Of a DNA stretch of 64,000 nucleotides, positions 1 to 10,818 are shown in pieces (position 1 is the first letter of the stretch; each line of letters starts with the position of its first letter). The notes under the pieces were generated by a model. It saw nothing but the letters and a program-made list of their open reading frames with translations. It was not told the DNA's origin and made no database searches. The stretch comes from Gymnopus androsaceus JB14 (lineage: Eukaryota > Basidiomycota > Agaricomycetes > Agaricales > Omphalotaceae), in the NCBI GenBank assembly GCA_009733575.1, contig ML769464.1:124001-188000 (forward strand). The letters run 5' to 3'. A program made the position numbers and the translations under genes.

Positions 1-1197
1 TTCGAGTGAAGGGGATAGAGAGACCATGGCAGTCAAGCCCTGTTTCATCGATGTTACGAAAGAACTTGAGTGTCAAGGAGGTAGCAGTGCAGAGCGGCGC
101 TGCAAGCCTGTAATGTCCCTGAGAAAGTCGGGAATATACTGGTTACAGTAATCAAGAGTCAACTTTTCAAGAAGAGGTTTAGTGAGGCAGGATAAGATGT
201 GTACACCTTGACCCGCCACACTATAGCAGGAGAGTGTGAGCAATTTTAGCACAGGGAAGGATACGGATATGTTATTGCCAATTAACCCGGGGAAATTGTT
301 TCTCGTGTGAGTCGACGGTAGCTCGAGGGCAAGATGGACGAGGTTTTTGCACTGCTGCAGTATATTCACATCAACAATTGGGCCATAGTGGTCGCCGGAG
401 CCACCATTGATTAGCCTCAGCGAGATCAGTTGTGCCCTAGGTAGTCCCAACGACTTTGAAATAGAAAATCATCGAACCGGATTTCGACGTGCTGTAACTT
501 GGGCGCCGTCGAAACACCTTGACTTTGGGTGCATTTCTCGCGTTACCAGGATATTCGGTGATAAAAACTTCCAATATAGGAGGAAAGAAGGTGGGAATAT
601 ATAAAATGATGAGGAACACCCCGAAATTTTAATATCTAGCAACCGAATGCGATCAAGGGGATGAAGCTCAACGAGTGGGTCAGGGCAGCATACTGTAATC
701 AGGACGAAGGACTTGCATAGGGATGAATATCACGAGATCCATATGAAAGTCCAAGGCATGAAGAGTTCGGGAAATCCAATCATTAATGTACCCAAGGGCC
801 TCTCCCAAGCAGGCTCTACGGTACTGTCTCGGGTTAAGACATAGAGTATACCAGAGTCGAGGGTTCCATGGGCAGCTTTTCTCCAAGCCACACACACTAA
901 AAACCCTGTACATGTCCCTGGTGAATACGCGCCAGCGAAACCAATATTTGTCTTGGGGAAAACAAGAAGGCTCGAAGATTCCAGAAAGAGTCTCCAGCGG
1001 AATTCGTCGAATGGGTGCCAGGATATTACGGAACGAAGCAATCTCGACGAGCTTCAAATCCTTTTGAAGCGTCAAAGGCTCAATCTGACCTTTGAGATCC
1101 TCTACTTGCGTTTCCGTTTCCGATATTCGAGTGATATATCGCCTGGTTCAAGCCATACTGGTCCTTCGATACGAGGTTGGGATAGATAGTGGGTCAT
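1..1197 (-). pseudogene. F-box (agaricomycete coiled-coil type) gene, frameshifted, 3' end outside window
   Basis: On the minus strand an ATG at 1197 opens MTHYLSQPRIEGPVWLEP, then a short coiled coil (ETETQVEDLKGQIE) and the F-box-like stretch LAPIRRIPLETLSGIFEP, followed by the family-typical LWYTLCLNPR and GYINDWISRTLHALDFHMD. This N-terminal order is characteristic of the large agaricomycete F-box family, which is thought to recruit substrates to SCF ubiquitin ligases. The frame breaks twice: near 1130, between the N-terminal peptide and the coil, and near 445, where APKVKVFRRRP... and LPRAQLISLRL lie in different frames. Several stops fall between 600 and 690. The gene runs off the left edge of the window. 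Likely a decayed member; a sequence-error explanation is less likely given the number of breaks. Confidence 0.6.
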
Positions 1198-1346
1198 TTC
1201 CGGTAGAATGTAGGAAGAGTGATTGGATAACTTCGCCTATATAAGATCCTAGGAACGAATCGACAAAAGAATAAATTGAAAGTCACTACTTATTGTTGGC
1301 AATAATAAGCGCCGGCCATTACTTTACCTTCTCCACGGTGACCTCC

Positions 1347-3281
1347 ATGTCATACCAGCTCAGTCGAGCATTCGATACATTCAAAGACCAGGCCAAAGAT
1401 GCTCTATGGGCGCTTTCTAGCTGGTCTAGCTGTATATGCCAGCAGTCCGCATCCGTCAAGATTAATGGACGCACTTGTCAGTATTTGGCCATTCCGTTTG
1501 CAGTTCTGCAATGGGTATTAAGGCTCCAGTTTACTAACCAAACTTATTCTCCACTATACAGTCAAAATAGTCAAAGTTCTAGGTGAAGGAGGCTTCTCGT
1601 TCGTTTATTTGGCCCAGGATGAGGGTAGCGGTGTGAGTCTTCTTTTTCTCGTAAATACGGTTTCAAAACTCACTGCTCATGCGCTTCCTTTCAACAGCGT
1701 CAATTTGCTCTCAAAAAAATCCGTTGCCCGACCGGCACTGATGGCGTGAAGGAAGCGATGAGAGAAGTCGAGGCGTACAGACGGTTCAAGCATCCGAACA
1801 TTATACGCATACTGGTTAGTATCTGACCTTGAATTCTACGTTTCCGCATTCTATCCCAAGATTCACAAAACGTCTCAACTTCAATCCTCTCTCCTTGCAG
1901 GACTCCGCAGTCGTCCAAGACCCAGACGGAGAAGGAAAGATTGTCTATCTGTTTCTACCATTATATCAGGTTTGTGCTCCATGTTCCGTTCTACATGTGC
2001 TCGCTTATCTCTCTCTCCCCAGCGCGGTAACATACAAGACCGAATCAACTCCAACGTCGTCAACGGCTCACATATCCCAGAACAAGAGATGATTCGACTA
2101 TTCAAGGGCACCTGTCAAGCCGTTCAAGCTATGCACGAATTCAGACCTTCTCCGAATCAAAAAAGTAAAAGCAAAAACAGGTCTAATCCGAATCAGCAGA
2201 ATGGAGGAGACTCACGGTCGAACGCCGGGTCTCAGCAGCAGCAGAACGAAAGGAGACCCAGCGGAGAACGATCTGGAGCCGGGAATGGGGACGAAGATGA
2301 AGATGAAGACCATCGGTTCCCGGAACCAGAAGGAGATGCCGAGGGTGGGTACTCTTATGGCCCCGCTGCTTCTGGTCGTAGACCTTCAAAACCTTCGCGA
2401 ATGGGATCTTCGGGTGCGGATGCTATTCCGCTTATGGATGAGGAACAAAGAGCCGGTGGACATGAAGAGGAGGTCCTTTTCGATGGAGACGAGGATGTTG
2501 CTGGGATTGGCGGGGATCAAGAGGGACAGGGAGAGAGAGGAGAGATGGTTCCGTATGCGCATAGGGATATTAAACCTGGGTATGTCTATTGGTTTTACAT
2601 ACCTGGCTCCATGAACTTACGCCTGTTCATTAGAAATGTTATGATCTCTGACGAAGGCAGACCGATTCTCATGGACTTTGGCTCAGCAATGAGAGCAAGG
2701 ATAAGAATTGACAATAGGTCGCAGGCGTTGTATCAACAGGTTCGTATCTTTCTTCTTTCAAGCGCCGGAGGTCTTATTAACCCTCTGTCGATCTTTCCTT
2801 CATTTGCTCCTTCCATCAACTTTGTTACAAAAATTCTATACGTCTAACCCTCAAAATTCAGGACATTGCCGCGGAACAAAGCACGATGGCCTATCGTGCG
2901 CCGGAGCTATTCGATGTCAAGACCGGGACAATGTTGGACGAGAAGGTAGATATTTGGGTACGTTGCATTAATCTATCTGGCGTTTTTCTATTGGCTCGTT
3001 TATTAATATCTTTCTCCCACCTCTAGTCCCTGGGCTGCCTCCTCTTCGCCATGGCCTACTCCCACTCCCCGTTCGAGAACACACAAACGACGGAACAAGG
3101 TGGTTCCATCGCCATGGCTGTCCTCAACGCTCAGTACAAACACCCTCCTGCCATGGCCGGGAGGTATTCGGCGGGGTTGAAGGAGATGATAGATAAAATG
3201 CTGAGAGTGGACCCGCAGGAGAGACCGGCGATTGGGGAGGTGTTGAAGATGTGTGCGGATGCCGAGCGGAGGTTAGGGTGA
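1347..3281 (+). CDS. STK16/Env7-like serine/threonine kinase (NAK family)
   Basis: Eight exons (1347-1476, 1562-1632, 1698-1814, 1901-1969, 2023-2579, 2634-2739, 2862-2957, 3027-3281) join in frame to 466 residues. The glycine loop GEGGFSFV is at residues 51-58, the ATP-binding lysine at K73 (FALKKI), the catalytic loop HRDIKPGNV at 309-317 with Asp311, DFG at 329-331 and YRAPE at 361-365. The loop sequence and overall order match STK16 (yeast Env7), a kinase of Golgi/vacuole membranes. Unusual is an insert of about 137 residues (170-306) between helix E and the catalytic loop, rich in Q, N, E, D and G. All introns are 50-125 bp GT-AG, and one has a clear branch site (ctaac near 1534). No transmembrane segment; N-terminal cysteines near residue 30 (SSCICQQ) could be lipidated (inference). 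Confidence 0.85.
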
Positions 3282-3755
3282 TAAGGTATCGGGGTCTACG
3301 TGGATAGTACGCGCACTAGACGAACTATCTATGGATGGGTATGTGGTATATAATGAGTATTTATTCTTACAGTATGGATAATATATTGACTGATATTCCA
3401 GTACTTGTTCGATGAGCCATCGAGGGCAGAATGAGCGAGCTCAACTACTTTTGGTTATAGGGAAGAAGAGCGGAGCTCCCCTACAAGTATACAGTTCGGG
3501 GAAACGATGGACCCAGCCAAACGGCTAGCAGGCATATGGCGATAAGGGTTTAATTTTGGGTAGCGCCTAGCAGCAATTAAAATAGTTCATTCAGGTCTCA
3601 TGATCTCAAGTTTATAGACGTTCTCTCCCACCAATGCTTCTTTACTTGCACGATAGCCGAGAGGCTTTCAGACCTCTTCTTCTTTTGTCTTTGGCCCCCA
3701 AGACGATGACAACGCACAGAACGATTTTATCTCATTAGCCTCGAGACGATCTACA
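3282..3755. other. Intergenic spacer between kinase and membrane protein genes
   Basis: No supported coding or repeat structure seen. It should hold the 3' end of the kinase transcript and the promoter of the gene starting at 3756. Confidence 0.5.
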
Positions 3756-4677
3756 ATGGCTTTACAAACCGAAACGTCTACAACCACTTCTCCCTCGTCA
3801 ACCTCCACCTCATCTAGTGGCGATGGTAATAATACCCCTCCTGGATTCTTCAACGCAACTTCTTCTCCACCGCTCATCCTCGCGTTTCTTTCCATCGGGC
3901 TCGTGGTTGCTGCTATCATCGCTGGCATGGGCTGGCGTCGTGCATATATGGCAAGGTATGGGCAGCCGCAGAGTCGTATCGTAGCCCATCGAGGACGTGC
4001 TCCGCAGGTTCGGGCAGACCCTGCGGAATCACCGAAGCTTTGGGATCTATGGACAAATGCACCTAGATCAGGGAAAGATATTGCTGTAGCTTCGCCGACA
4101 GTGGACTACGACCAATGGAGGAAAGAAATCGCATGGGAAAACGTTATGGTGCGGATTGGGTCCTTCAAACATTTGTGTTCATTCGAAAGGCTGACCAGAG
4201 TGCCTGAATCACCAGCCTGTCGCGGTCTGTCCGCTCATCGACGACCATCACCCAGTTCCGGCTGAGGATAAGGCTGCAGCTGAAGCTGTCCATCCCCGAC
4301 CCACTTCCGGTCTAGTCGCGTTTCGAAGTCGCGCCCTAGAGCGCCTCGCCCACTTTCGACATACACAGCCGGAAACGGCCGTGGTACAGCAGAACCGTGA
4401 AGGGGATATGACGGTGACGAGGACCCAGAATGACATAGGCAGAGCGAGTATATCGAAGGAAAGATGCCCATCCAGCGATAATGAGCATCCGGAGGAGCTA
4501 CTGAGGTACAAAGGCTTCCAGGTCACGATGGCCATTGCTTTGCCAAAGTCAAGAGAGGATGATGTATCGAATGGAGAAGTAGAAAACGGAGCGGACATGT
4601 ATGAATATTCCATTGGAATATGTCAAGTATCTTGGGGTGAAGGGAAGGACTCCAGTGAATCGACAGGTACTGTATGA
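3756..4677 (+). CDS. Single-pass membrane protein with low-complexity N-terminus
   Basis: Two exons (3756-4148 and 4216-4677) join in phase to 284 residues. The first 38 residues are Ser/Thr/Gly-rich, with an NAT glycosylation site near the membrane. A hydrophobic segment follows at about residues 39-59 (ILAFLSIGLVVAAIIAGMGW), then the basic stop-transfer RRAYMARYG. This predicts a short outside domain and a long cytoplasmic tail. The tail contains WDLWTNAPRSG, a QWRKEIAWENVMP segment and GFQVTMAIALP, a pattern I associate with a widespread but uncharacterised basidiomycete membrane protein family. No catalytic motif is visible. The reading is clean, with conventional splice sites and a TGA stop at 4675-4677. 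Function unknown. Confidence 0.7.
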
Positions 4678-4769
4678 AGCTGCAAATCAAGTAGTGAGTA
4701 TTATACGCTCAAGAAGTACACCTCATACACCCGCGTACCTGTATCTGCATATAAATCTCACCCTCGTCT

Positions 4770-5498
4770 TCATCTAAACGGTGAAGGCATAATCCGTGTT
4801 GGAGAAACTAATGTAGCCTCTTCGCCTATCCTCAACGACAATATAAGGCAACACGTATCCTGCATTCTCTGTGTCCCATCCCCAACCGGCAACGACATTG
4901 AAAGTCCCCCGAACCATGAATGTCTCATCAAGCAATCTGACCTCCGTATACCTGCCTCCCATGCCGTCCTTGGGTTTGCCGTAGCATGCACACGGGCGTG
5001 ATACGCCTCAAGCACCCTAGACTGTGTCTTCGCACATAGCGCATTAAACTCTTCATGTGAATATGGCCGCTGGAAAGCTTCGTAGATCGCGGTTAACACA
5101 TCCTTTACTGTTACCCCATGTAGATTTTGCACTTCAATGCGCCAGCTTGACTGAACGTCCAAGTCAGAGCCAGGAAAGATACCGCAGAAGATGCGGAGTC
5201 GAGTGAGGAGGGGTTGCGTAGCGGGAGTCGCTAGCTCGTGAGGGTTTAGTGTTCGTGCTGGGGCAGATGTTAGACGGAGAAAGGTAGATGGTAGTTCGCG
5301 GATGTTCCACGAAAGTAATGAAGGATTTTGCACGCCATCTGGCATGGTGAAAGGTTGGTGTGCGAGGATAGGATTGATAGCGACCATTTCGAAAAAGTGC
5401 AGCAGGATAAGCAAGACGCAAGTTGCATCTATCCGTACTAAATAAGTTCCAGGTGGAAAAGCACTTTTTCCCTCATCTTTAATTAACAGCTTGTGCAT
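4770..5498 (-). CDS. DUF6699-domain protein
   Basis: A continuous minus-strand frame of 242 codons from an ATG at 5498; a second ATG at 5387 (MVAINPIL) is also plausible because the domain begins there. It contains INPILAHQPF, SLLSWNIRELP, ELATPATQPLLTRLRI, WRIEVQNLHGVTVKDVLTAIYE and AGIRRSDCLMRHSWFGGLS, which are the ordered blocks of the fungal DUF6699 domain (function unknown). The C-terminal 60 codons overlap an open alternative frame (RYTEVRLLDETFMVRG to YAFTV) that also looks protein-like, so a frameshift near 4965 cannot be excluded. I prefer the frame given because GIRRSD...WFGGLS is the usual domain end. No intron is needed. It faces the neighbouring membrane-protein gene tail-to-tail, 92 bp away. 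Confidence 0.6.
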   Translation of the reverse strand: MHKLLIKDEGKSAFPPGTYLVRIDATCVLLILLHFFEMVAINPILAHQPFTMPDGVQNPSLLSWNIRELPSTFLRLTSAPARTLNPHELATPATQPLLTRLRIFCGIFPGSDLDVQSSWRIEVQNLHGVTVKDVLTAIYEAFQRPYSHEEFNALCAKTQSRVLEAYHARVHATANPRTAWEAGIRRSDCLMRHSWFGGLSMSLPVGDGTQRMQDTCCLILSLRIGEEATLVSPTRIMPSPFR

Positions 5499-6638
5499 GA
5501 ATCATCAGTCTGGCTTGCCATAATTACGCATGTGCTAGAGGCGCGGAGGAGGCGGGATCTTGCGGTCTGCACAGCCTGGAGGTGAATGGAGGTAGAACAA
5601 GAGTTGCTGATACCACCGCATTACTTGTTGCCAGTCTACTATAGACTTCAGCATCAGGTAGCATTGTGCATTAATCATCTTCCGCAGAACGTGGAACCCC
5701 AAGTTGAAACGGACAGATAGATAGAAATGGTGGACCTAGCTCTCGAACACTTGATCTACAAAGACTTGACGTGAGTCAAGGTGCGTAACGGGAGTGAAGG
5801 AGAAGCTGTTCACTTCACTTTATCGAAGACTCAAGCGAGCTCATCATAAAACGTGTTCAAATTTGCACTGTAACAGCTTTCCGCCGACTGGGAGCTACAC
5901 TGCCACGGCTTTTTGAACATTATGATTGAGACGACGAACCACTTGGACGAGAGCCACATGATTTTTGAATTGTCCGATGAATATCATCGGAGGCGCAGCT
6001 CGATCACAAGTCAAGACTTCGGTATTAACGCTAAACGGGCTCCCATGCGAACGCTAGCAGAATCATGGCAATGGTGAAGTATGAATGACAGTGTCGCCAA
6101 CATGATCTAAGAGAAAGCTCTGTATGTAGCTTCAGTCGATAGCTGACTATCAGCTGAATACCTTTATCAAGTAACATGGACCAGAATTTCCAAATAAGTG
6201 GACGGAAGGAAAGGTTGTCATTACTAAATGCACAAAGTAAGGACGAATAAGTTTTTTCTGAAGAATCAATTGATAAGAACGGGTAACAGGAAAGCGTACA
6301 GGAGGAGTGGAAAGGTAAGTCTATCTCCACTGTTCAGTCACTAGCTAGGTAGTCCTGAAAAGGACATGAGTACTCAAGGCAGTGCAGAAGAGGAACACAT
6401 ACGTGAACGTTTGGACGCAAAGATCGTGCAGAGCCTGCGTTTCCGATTCTCCGAGCGCGATGAGGGAAAATACCGTGAATCCAAGACTCCAACAATGAAA
6501 TCAAGGTCAATTCTGATTATCAGTTAGAAAGAAGCGTTCCGTAAGATAGATGAGCATAAATCTTCAAGCTTCAAGCGCCGTTCAACATTGAAAGAACCCA
6601 GGTTATATTATTGGCATCGGTGCTTTAGCGCAACCGGT
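5499..6638. other. Gene-poor interval
   Basis: Only short frames with no recognisable domain are present on either strand. I see no convincing gene or repeat in this 1.1 kb. Confidence 0.4.
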
Positions 6639-6995
6639 GATCGTAACGTGAAGCCAAAGTATTTTCGACATTGAACGGTTCAGGAGAGATTAGACGTTTC
6701 TCATTTCGGGATCCCAGAGCTGGCTTCTCTGGCTTGCTGAGAGTCGCAAGAAAGACGGCTCCAGTACGGTATGATAGAGCAGAACAATATTCTGCTGACA
6801 GAGCGGACATGCTATCTGAAGATCGTAACATGAAGCAAATATTTCGACATGAACGTTCAGGAGAGATTAGACGTTCTCATTTCGGATCCCAGAGCTGTCT
6901 TCTCTAGCTGCTGAAGTCGCAAGAAAGACGGCTCCAGTATGGTATGATAGAGCAGAACAATATTTCTGCTGACAGAGACGGCATGCTATCTGAAG
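6639..6995. repeat. Tandem duplication of a ~180-bp unit
   Basis: Two adjacent copies, 6639-6820 and 6821-6995, both begin GATCGTAAC and both end TGCTATCTGAAG. They differ by a few substitutions and 1-base indels. Neither copy carries a domain; open frames through them change between copies. Confidence 0.85.
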
Positions 6996-7302
6996 TTTTT
7001 CAAGCTGTGCAGCTGAGAAGCAAGATTAAAGCTACGCAAGAGAAGCAAATCGAGAGGAACACAGACACACCATCTTTCCGTCACTATACATCTTGCTCCC
7101 ATAGAAGTTATGCACTCTCCGGCGTGATTTCTGCCAATAGCGAAAAGAATTGATATTCAACTCTTAACCAGTTGCTGTTGCGGCATCGAAGTATGGATCG
7201 AAATTCGGATAAGCGCCAGCGCGTCTGGCACATTTTTCCCGCTCGAGCCTCAGTGCCGCTTCCTCGAAAGTTGACTCCGACTCTCATCTAGCTCTACCGG
7301 AA

Positions 7303-7600
7303 ATGTCTTACTATCTGTCTCAAGCTCGTACTGAAAAGCCAATATGGCTGGAGCCAAGCGACATATCCTCCCTTTGAGCTCGAATAATCGAAACGGAGAC
7401 TCAGATGGAGAACCTCGAAGGCCAAATTGAGCGTACAACCAAGGCACAAATTTCCGAGTTGACGCGTCAAAGGGATGCGAAGCTCGTTAAGATTGCGGAT
7501 TTTTCGCAGTGCCAACCTTCCTTTGGACTTGTATCTGGAGGCCTTTGCTGATATCTGGAATAGCGAAGATGGCGCAATTATAGAGCTACATCTTGCCTTG
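7303..7600 (+). pseudogene. N-terminal fragment of an F-box gene
   Basis: An ATG at 7303 opens MSYYLSQARTEKPIWLEPSD, followed after an in-frame TGA by the coil ETETQMENLEGQIE and ELTRQRDAKLVKIADF. A shifted frame then gives LPLDLYLEAFADIWNSED in place of the usual F-box. The order and residues match the minus-strand F-box relic at 1-1197, so the two are paralogues. The stop, the frame change and the abrupt end at a hairpin show it is not functional. Confidence 0.6.
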
Positions 7601-7680
7601 TCTCCCGTAGGCAGACTCTCGCAAGCTTGCTTGCTTCTAAATATAGCAAGCTTGCTTGCGAGAGTCTGCCTACGGGAGAC
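7600..7680. repeat. 81-bp near-perfect inverted repeat (hairpin)
   Basis: The arms GTCTCCCGTAGGCAGACTCT and its reverse complement bound a short centre at 7636-7646. The outer 27 bp of the arms match exactly; the inner part is an AAGCTTGC run. It could be a very small foldback element. It abuts the end of the F-box fragment. Confidence 0.85.
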
Positions 7681-7960
7681 AACATTCGATCGTTGAATCT
7701 ATCGGGCGGCCTATCATCATATCTTCCTATTTTCCACTTGTCACTTTCCCTGCCCATATTGGAATATCACTGAACCCGTATCCTGCCAATAAAATAGAGG
7801 TGTTTGTACATACATGTGTAACTTCACACTCAAGGGAAACAAATGCAACTGACAGTGACAGAAAGTTCGCTAGTTGAGATTTCGTTGTTACTTGATTAAG
7901 TAGACACTTTATCATATCCTAGCCTTCTCTTTCCAAACAATCCACTAAGATCATCAACTA

Positions 7961-8982
7961 CCAGGGCAGCTTTTCTCAAGAAAGTGGTTTTATACTTAAG
8001 TAATTCTTAGAATGTTCCTAAGAATTAAAGTTATCCTGAGTTGTAAGTATCAATTATACTTAAGTAAATACTTAAGTATAGGCATAACTAACTCATGCAA
8101 AATAATCTTGAAATGGGTGATTATGAAGTAAAGAAAAAATGAAAGTAATAAAGTAAAGTAAAGTAAGCACTATCTTATATCCTCTGCAAACTTTAGTTTA
8201 AAGTAAAATACCAAATCAGCTGTGTAAGTAATAAAGTAAAGTAAGTTATTCAAAGTATTAGCAAAGTAAAGTAGGTAGCACAGAAGAAAGCCATTAGCAA
8301 GGCATAAGTTTCTAAAGAACATACTAAGCAGAGAGTATATGAGTCCTACTGAATTGTAGTGGTAGTAAAGTGAGAGTAGATATGAGATAGTAGAGGTAGA
8401 GTTGAAGAGAGGTAGTGTCAATGAGGGCCCATTGGGTCTTTATATATATGTAGGAAAAATCACATGATATTCCAAGAGAACAATAGAAACTGTTCATTGT
8501 CTTGCCAAACTGGCAACAATGGCAAAGTTGTCTATTGTTCCTAACTAGGAAATCTCCACAGCTAGCATATAAAAGGCCCCCCCACCTCTGTCCTAGATCT
8601 GGCTCCAACCTTCTCCTTTACATTACTTCAACAGTCAACTTCCTTGCTTCTTTACATTACTTAAGAAATGCTTACTTAATTAATTACTTACTTACTTACT
8701 ACCTATTTACTTACTTACTTATTTACTTACTTGATGATAGATACTTACTCAAGTACAATATGTTTCTTTCTTTTTTATCTACTATTTACTTGACACAGAC
8801 CAAGAAATATGATTGCATCTTACTCAATTACTTAGGTAAAAAATACTTGGAGTTTACTTAAGTAATACTTAGGTGATAAGTGCTAGACAACTAATTTGTT
8901 GCTTTATGCAAACTTAGGTATCACTTAAGTATTACTTGAGTATTACTTAAGTATAAAACAACTTTCTTAAGAAAAGTTGCCA
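7961..8982. mobile_element. ~1.0-kb non-autonomous element with TA flanks (Tc1/mariner-type guess)
   Basis: The left end (CCAGGGCAGCTTTTCTCAAG, then AAAGTGGTTTTATACTTAAG) and the inverted right end (TGGCAACTTTTCTTAAGAAA, then GTTGTTTTATACTTAAG) match over about 45 bp. TA lies on each side (7959-7960 and 8983-8984). The subterminal sequence is packed with ACTTAAGTA motifs, and the interior has AGTAAAGTA and TTACTTAC microsatellites. No transposase frame is present. The TA target suggests Tc1/mariner mobilisation; this is inference. Confidence 0.65.
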
Positions 8983-9067
8983 TAGATTTACCGATCATCC
9001 CACCTCCTCTTCTCAGCTTTACAAGTTGCCGGTAAATCCTTCGTGGCTTTTATTGACTCGGCACTAA

Positions 9068-10181
9068 TCAAAGAAAAGAACTTTGTCGAACTGAGGCGGA
9101 GCAGGCTCCTTCCAAGTCGACTGACTTCGTGGACAAACCAGCTTTGAGTTGTGTCTGAGAAGAATACGTATTTTCAGGGTAATTCGGTGAATATTGAACG
9201 AATTTACTTACAATCACATTTTTCATCTCCGTATCGAGTTCCTTGACAACATTCATAGAATCGGTCTGAGTGCTGGTGAGATAAGAGTTGAGTGCGACAC
9301 TGGGGCGAAGAAAAATACGAGTTAGCAGCAACTTAATTCCAGCCTTGAGATCTAGAGCTCACAATGCGCCGTTAACTTCCTTTTTTCCAGCTTTTACGGC
9401 AAGCCCATCGTTCTGGAGAAAGCTCGCGACATTGGGAGTTTTCTAGGTGTGAGTAACAAGAAAATGAGTCTCACCAATCGTGGTGAACAAGAAATGATGA
9501 ATTTACTCACTACTGCGTCCTCCAAATCTCTCGTTATTTGCCTCAAGTTCTCCCTCGCATTGATAATTTGTCTCAATTTCGCGAATGCGCCCTTCCTTTT
9601 TTCATCCGTGTCAAAATTTTTGTTGTTCTCGAAAAGAGGGCAGATTTCGTTATCGATGTAAGCGGTTAGGATACTTATTTTTGTTCGCGGAGTAGGCAGC
9701 GTATTAGTGATTCAAGGACCCTTTCCTTTCTCTGAATTCTCACCGAATAAATGATCTAGGAGAAAATCCACGTTTAAGGTAAGTCCGCTGCTATTATACA
9801 GGAAGGAACGACTCAACCGCATCCGGGGGTAGCACCAGCGAGTATTTGAGCGTCTTGTTCGACCGCTGAAACAGGATAGACTGTTACTTTGTCACAACCT
9901 GGTTTATCGTTTCCTGCGTGAAGTGTAAGTCCGAGCAAACGGTATAGGAATGCGGTACAAGACAAACCAGGCCAAATGTACATATCTACATTCCGAAGAT
10001 GATTGTACTTTGATTTACACAGTTCACTACCAGATTTGCGCATGTTGTAGCCTTTGCCGTTGGTACTCTGCGTCCTACAGACTCCCATGGCAGTTATCTG
10101 TTGAATGTGAGTGCATAATAGCAATCCGATGACGGTGATAGCTGAGAGCGTGAAGCTTAGAGCAGAGTCGAAAAATCTCAT
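9068..10181 (-). CDS. Hypothetical multi-exon protein with N-terminal signal/anchor segment
   Basis: The minus strand starts with MRFFDSALSFTLSAITVIGLLLCTHIQ, a strong signal peptide or anchor. Later segments on separate exons are CDKVTVYPVSAVEQDAQILAGA, LTAYIDNEICPLFENN, DEKRKGAFAKLRQIINAREN, LRQITRDLEDAVV, TPNVASFLQNDGLAVKAGKK and VALNSYLTSTQTDSMNVV, ending SVRQSSFL with TGA at 9068-9070. Good GT-AG borders separate the last exons (for example gtaagtaaattc after KNVI, about 9210). The central part is helical and could form a coiled coil. Exon borders between 9660 and 10100 are uncertain. I do not recognise the family; a secreted or membrane-anchored protein is the safest reading. Confidence 0.45.
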
Positions 10182-10818
10182 CGAACCAGCTGGAACTGTT
10201 GTTTTGATTATTTCCTTCGAGATTCGACGCGCCTGGTAGTTCAGAACGACTGTAGGAACGTGAAAATGGTGAGTAGGGTGGAAAATTTTGGCGAAAGGAC
10301 TTACAACAATCGCAGCTCACGAAAAACTTGCACACCGAGAGCCAGCTCGAGTGGTAGGTGAGGAGATGAAAAAAGTTTGGAATGAATGTCGTTTGAAATT
10401 GAATTGTGCAACTGGCTATAGGCCTCTAAGTTTTTGAAACTCCGGAAGGAAGGAAAGACGAATTTCATGCGACCGACATTTTTACCCCAGAGCTGGGATA
10501 TTGAGATTCGACGCGTCTGAGAGCGAGGAACTGATACAGCCAGCCTTCTAAAGTTTGCCGCGGACTTTTTTGAGCTACACGGAAGGAATCTGAGACTCAG
10601 ATTCAGAGCTCGAGTGAGCCATCAGATTCTTGAGAAGGGAGCCAGCCCGGATGGAGAGGAGATTAGGACACGAAGGGAGTTGAGGGAGGGAGAGAGTAGA
10701 TACACTTATGGCGGCGGTGATTGAAAGACGGCGGAGGCACCTAGGTCACAATACTTGGCAAGAAACCGTTGAAGATCATACTACAAAAACATATCTCCGA
10801 CCTAATCCATATCTAAAT
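10182..10818. other. Intergenic interval
   Basis: Upstream region of the minus-strand signal-peptide gene and 3' side of the lysine-rich gene. No supported coding feature was seen. Confidence 0.4.

Noticed and set aside
4235..4613. Minus-strand frames opposite the membrane protein gene
   Set aside because: They overlap the second exon of the better-supported plus-strand gene and show no domain.
8502..8861. Plus-strand 119-codon frame with LITYYLFTYLLIYLL
   Set aside because: It is translation of TTACTTAC microsatellite inside the 1-kb element.
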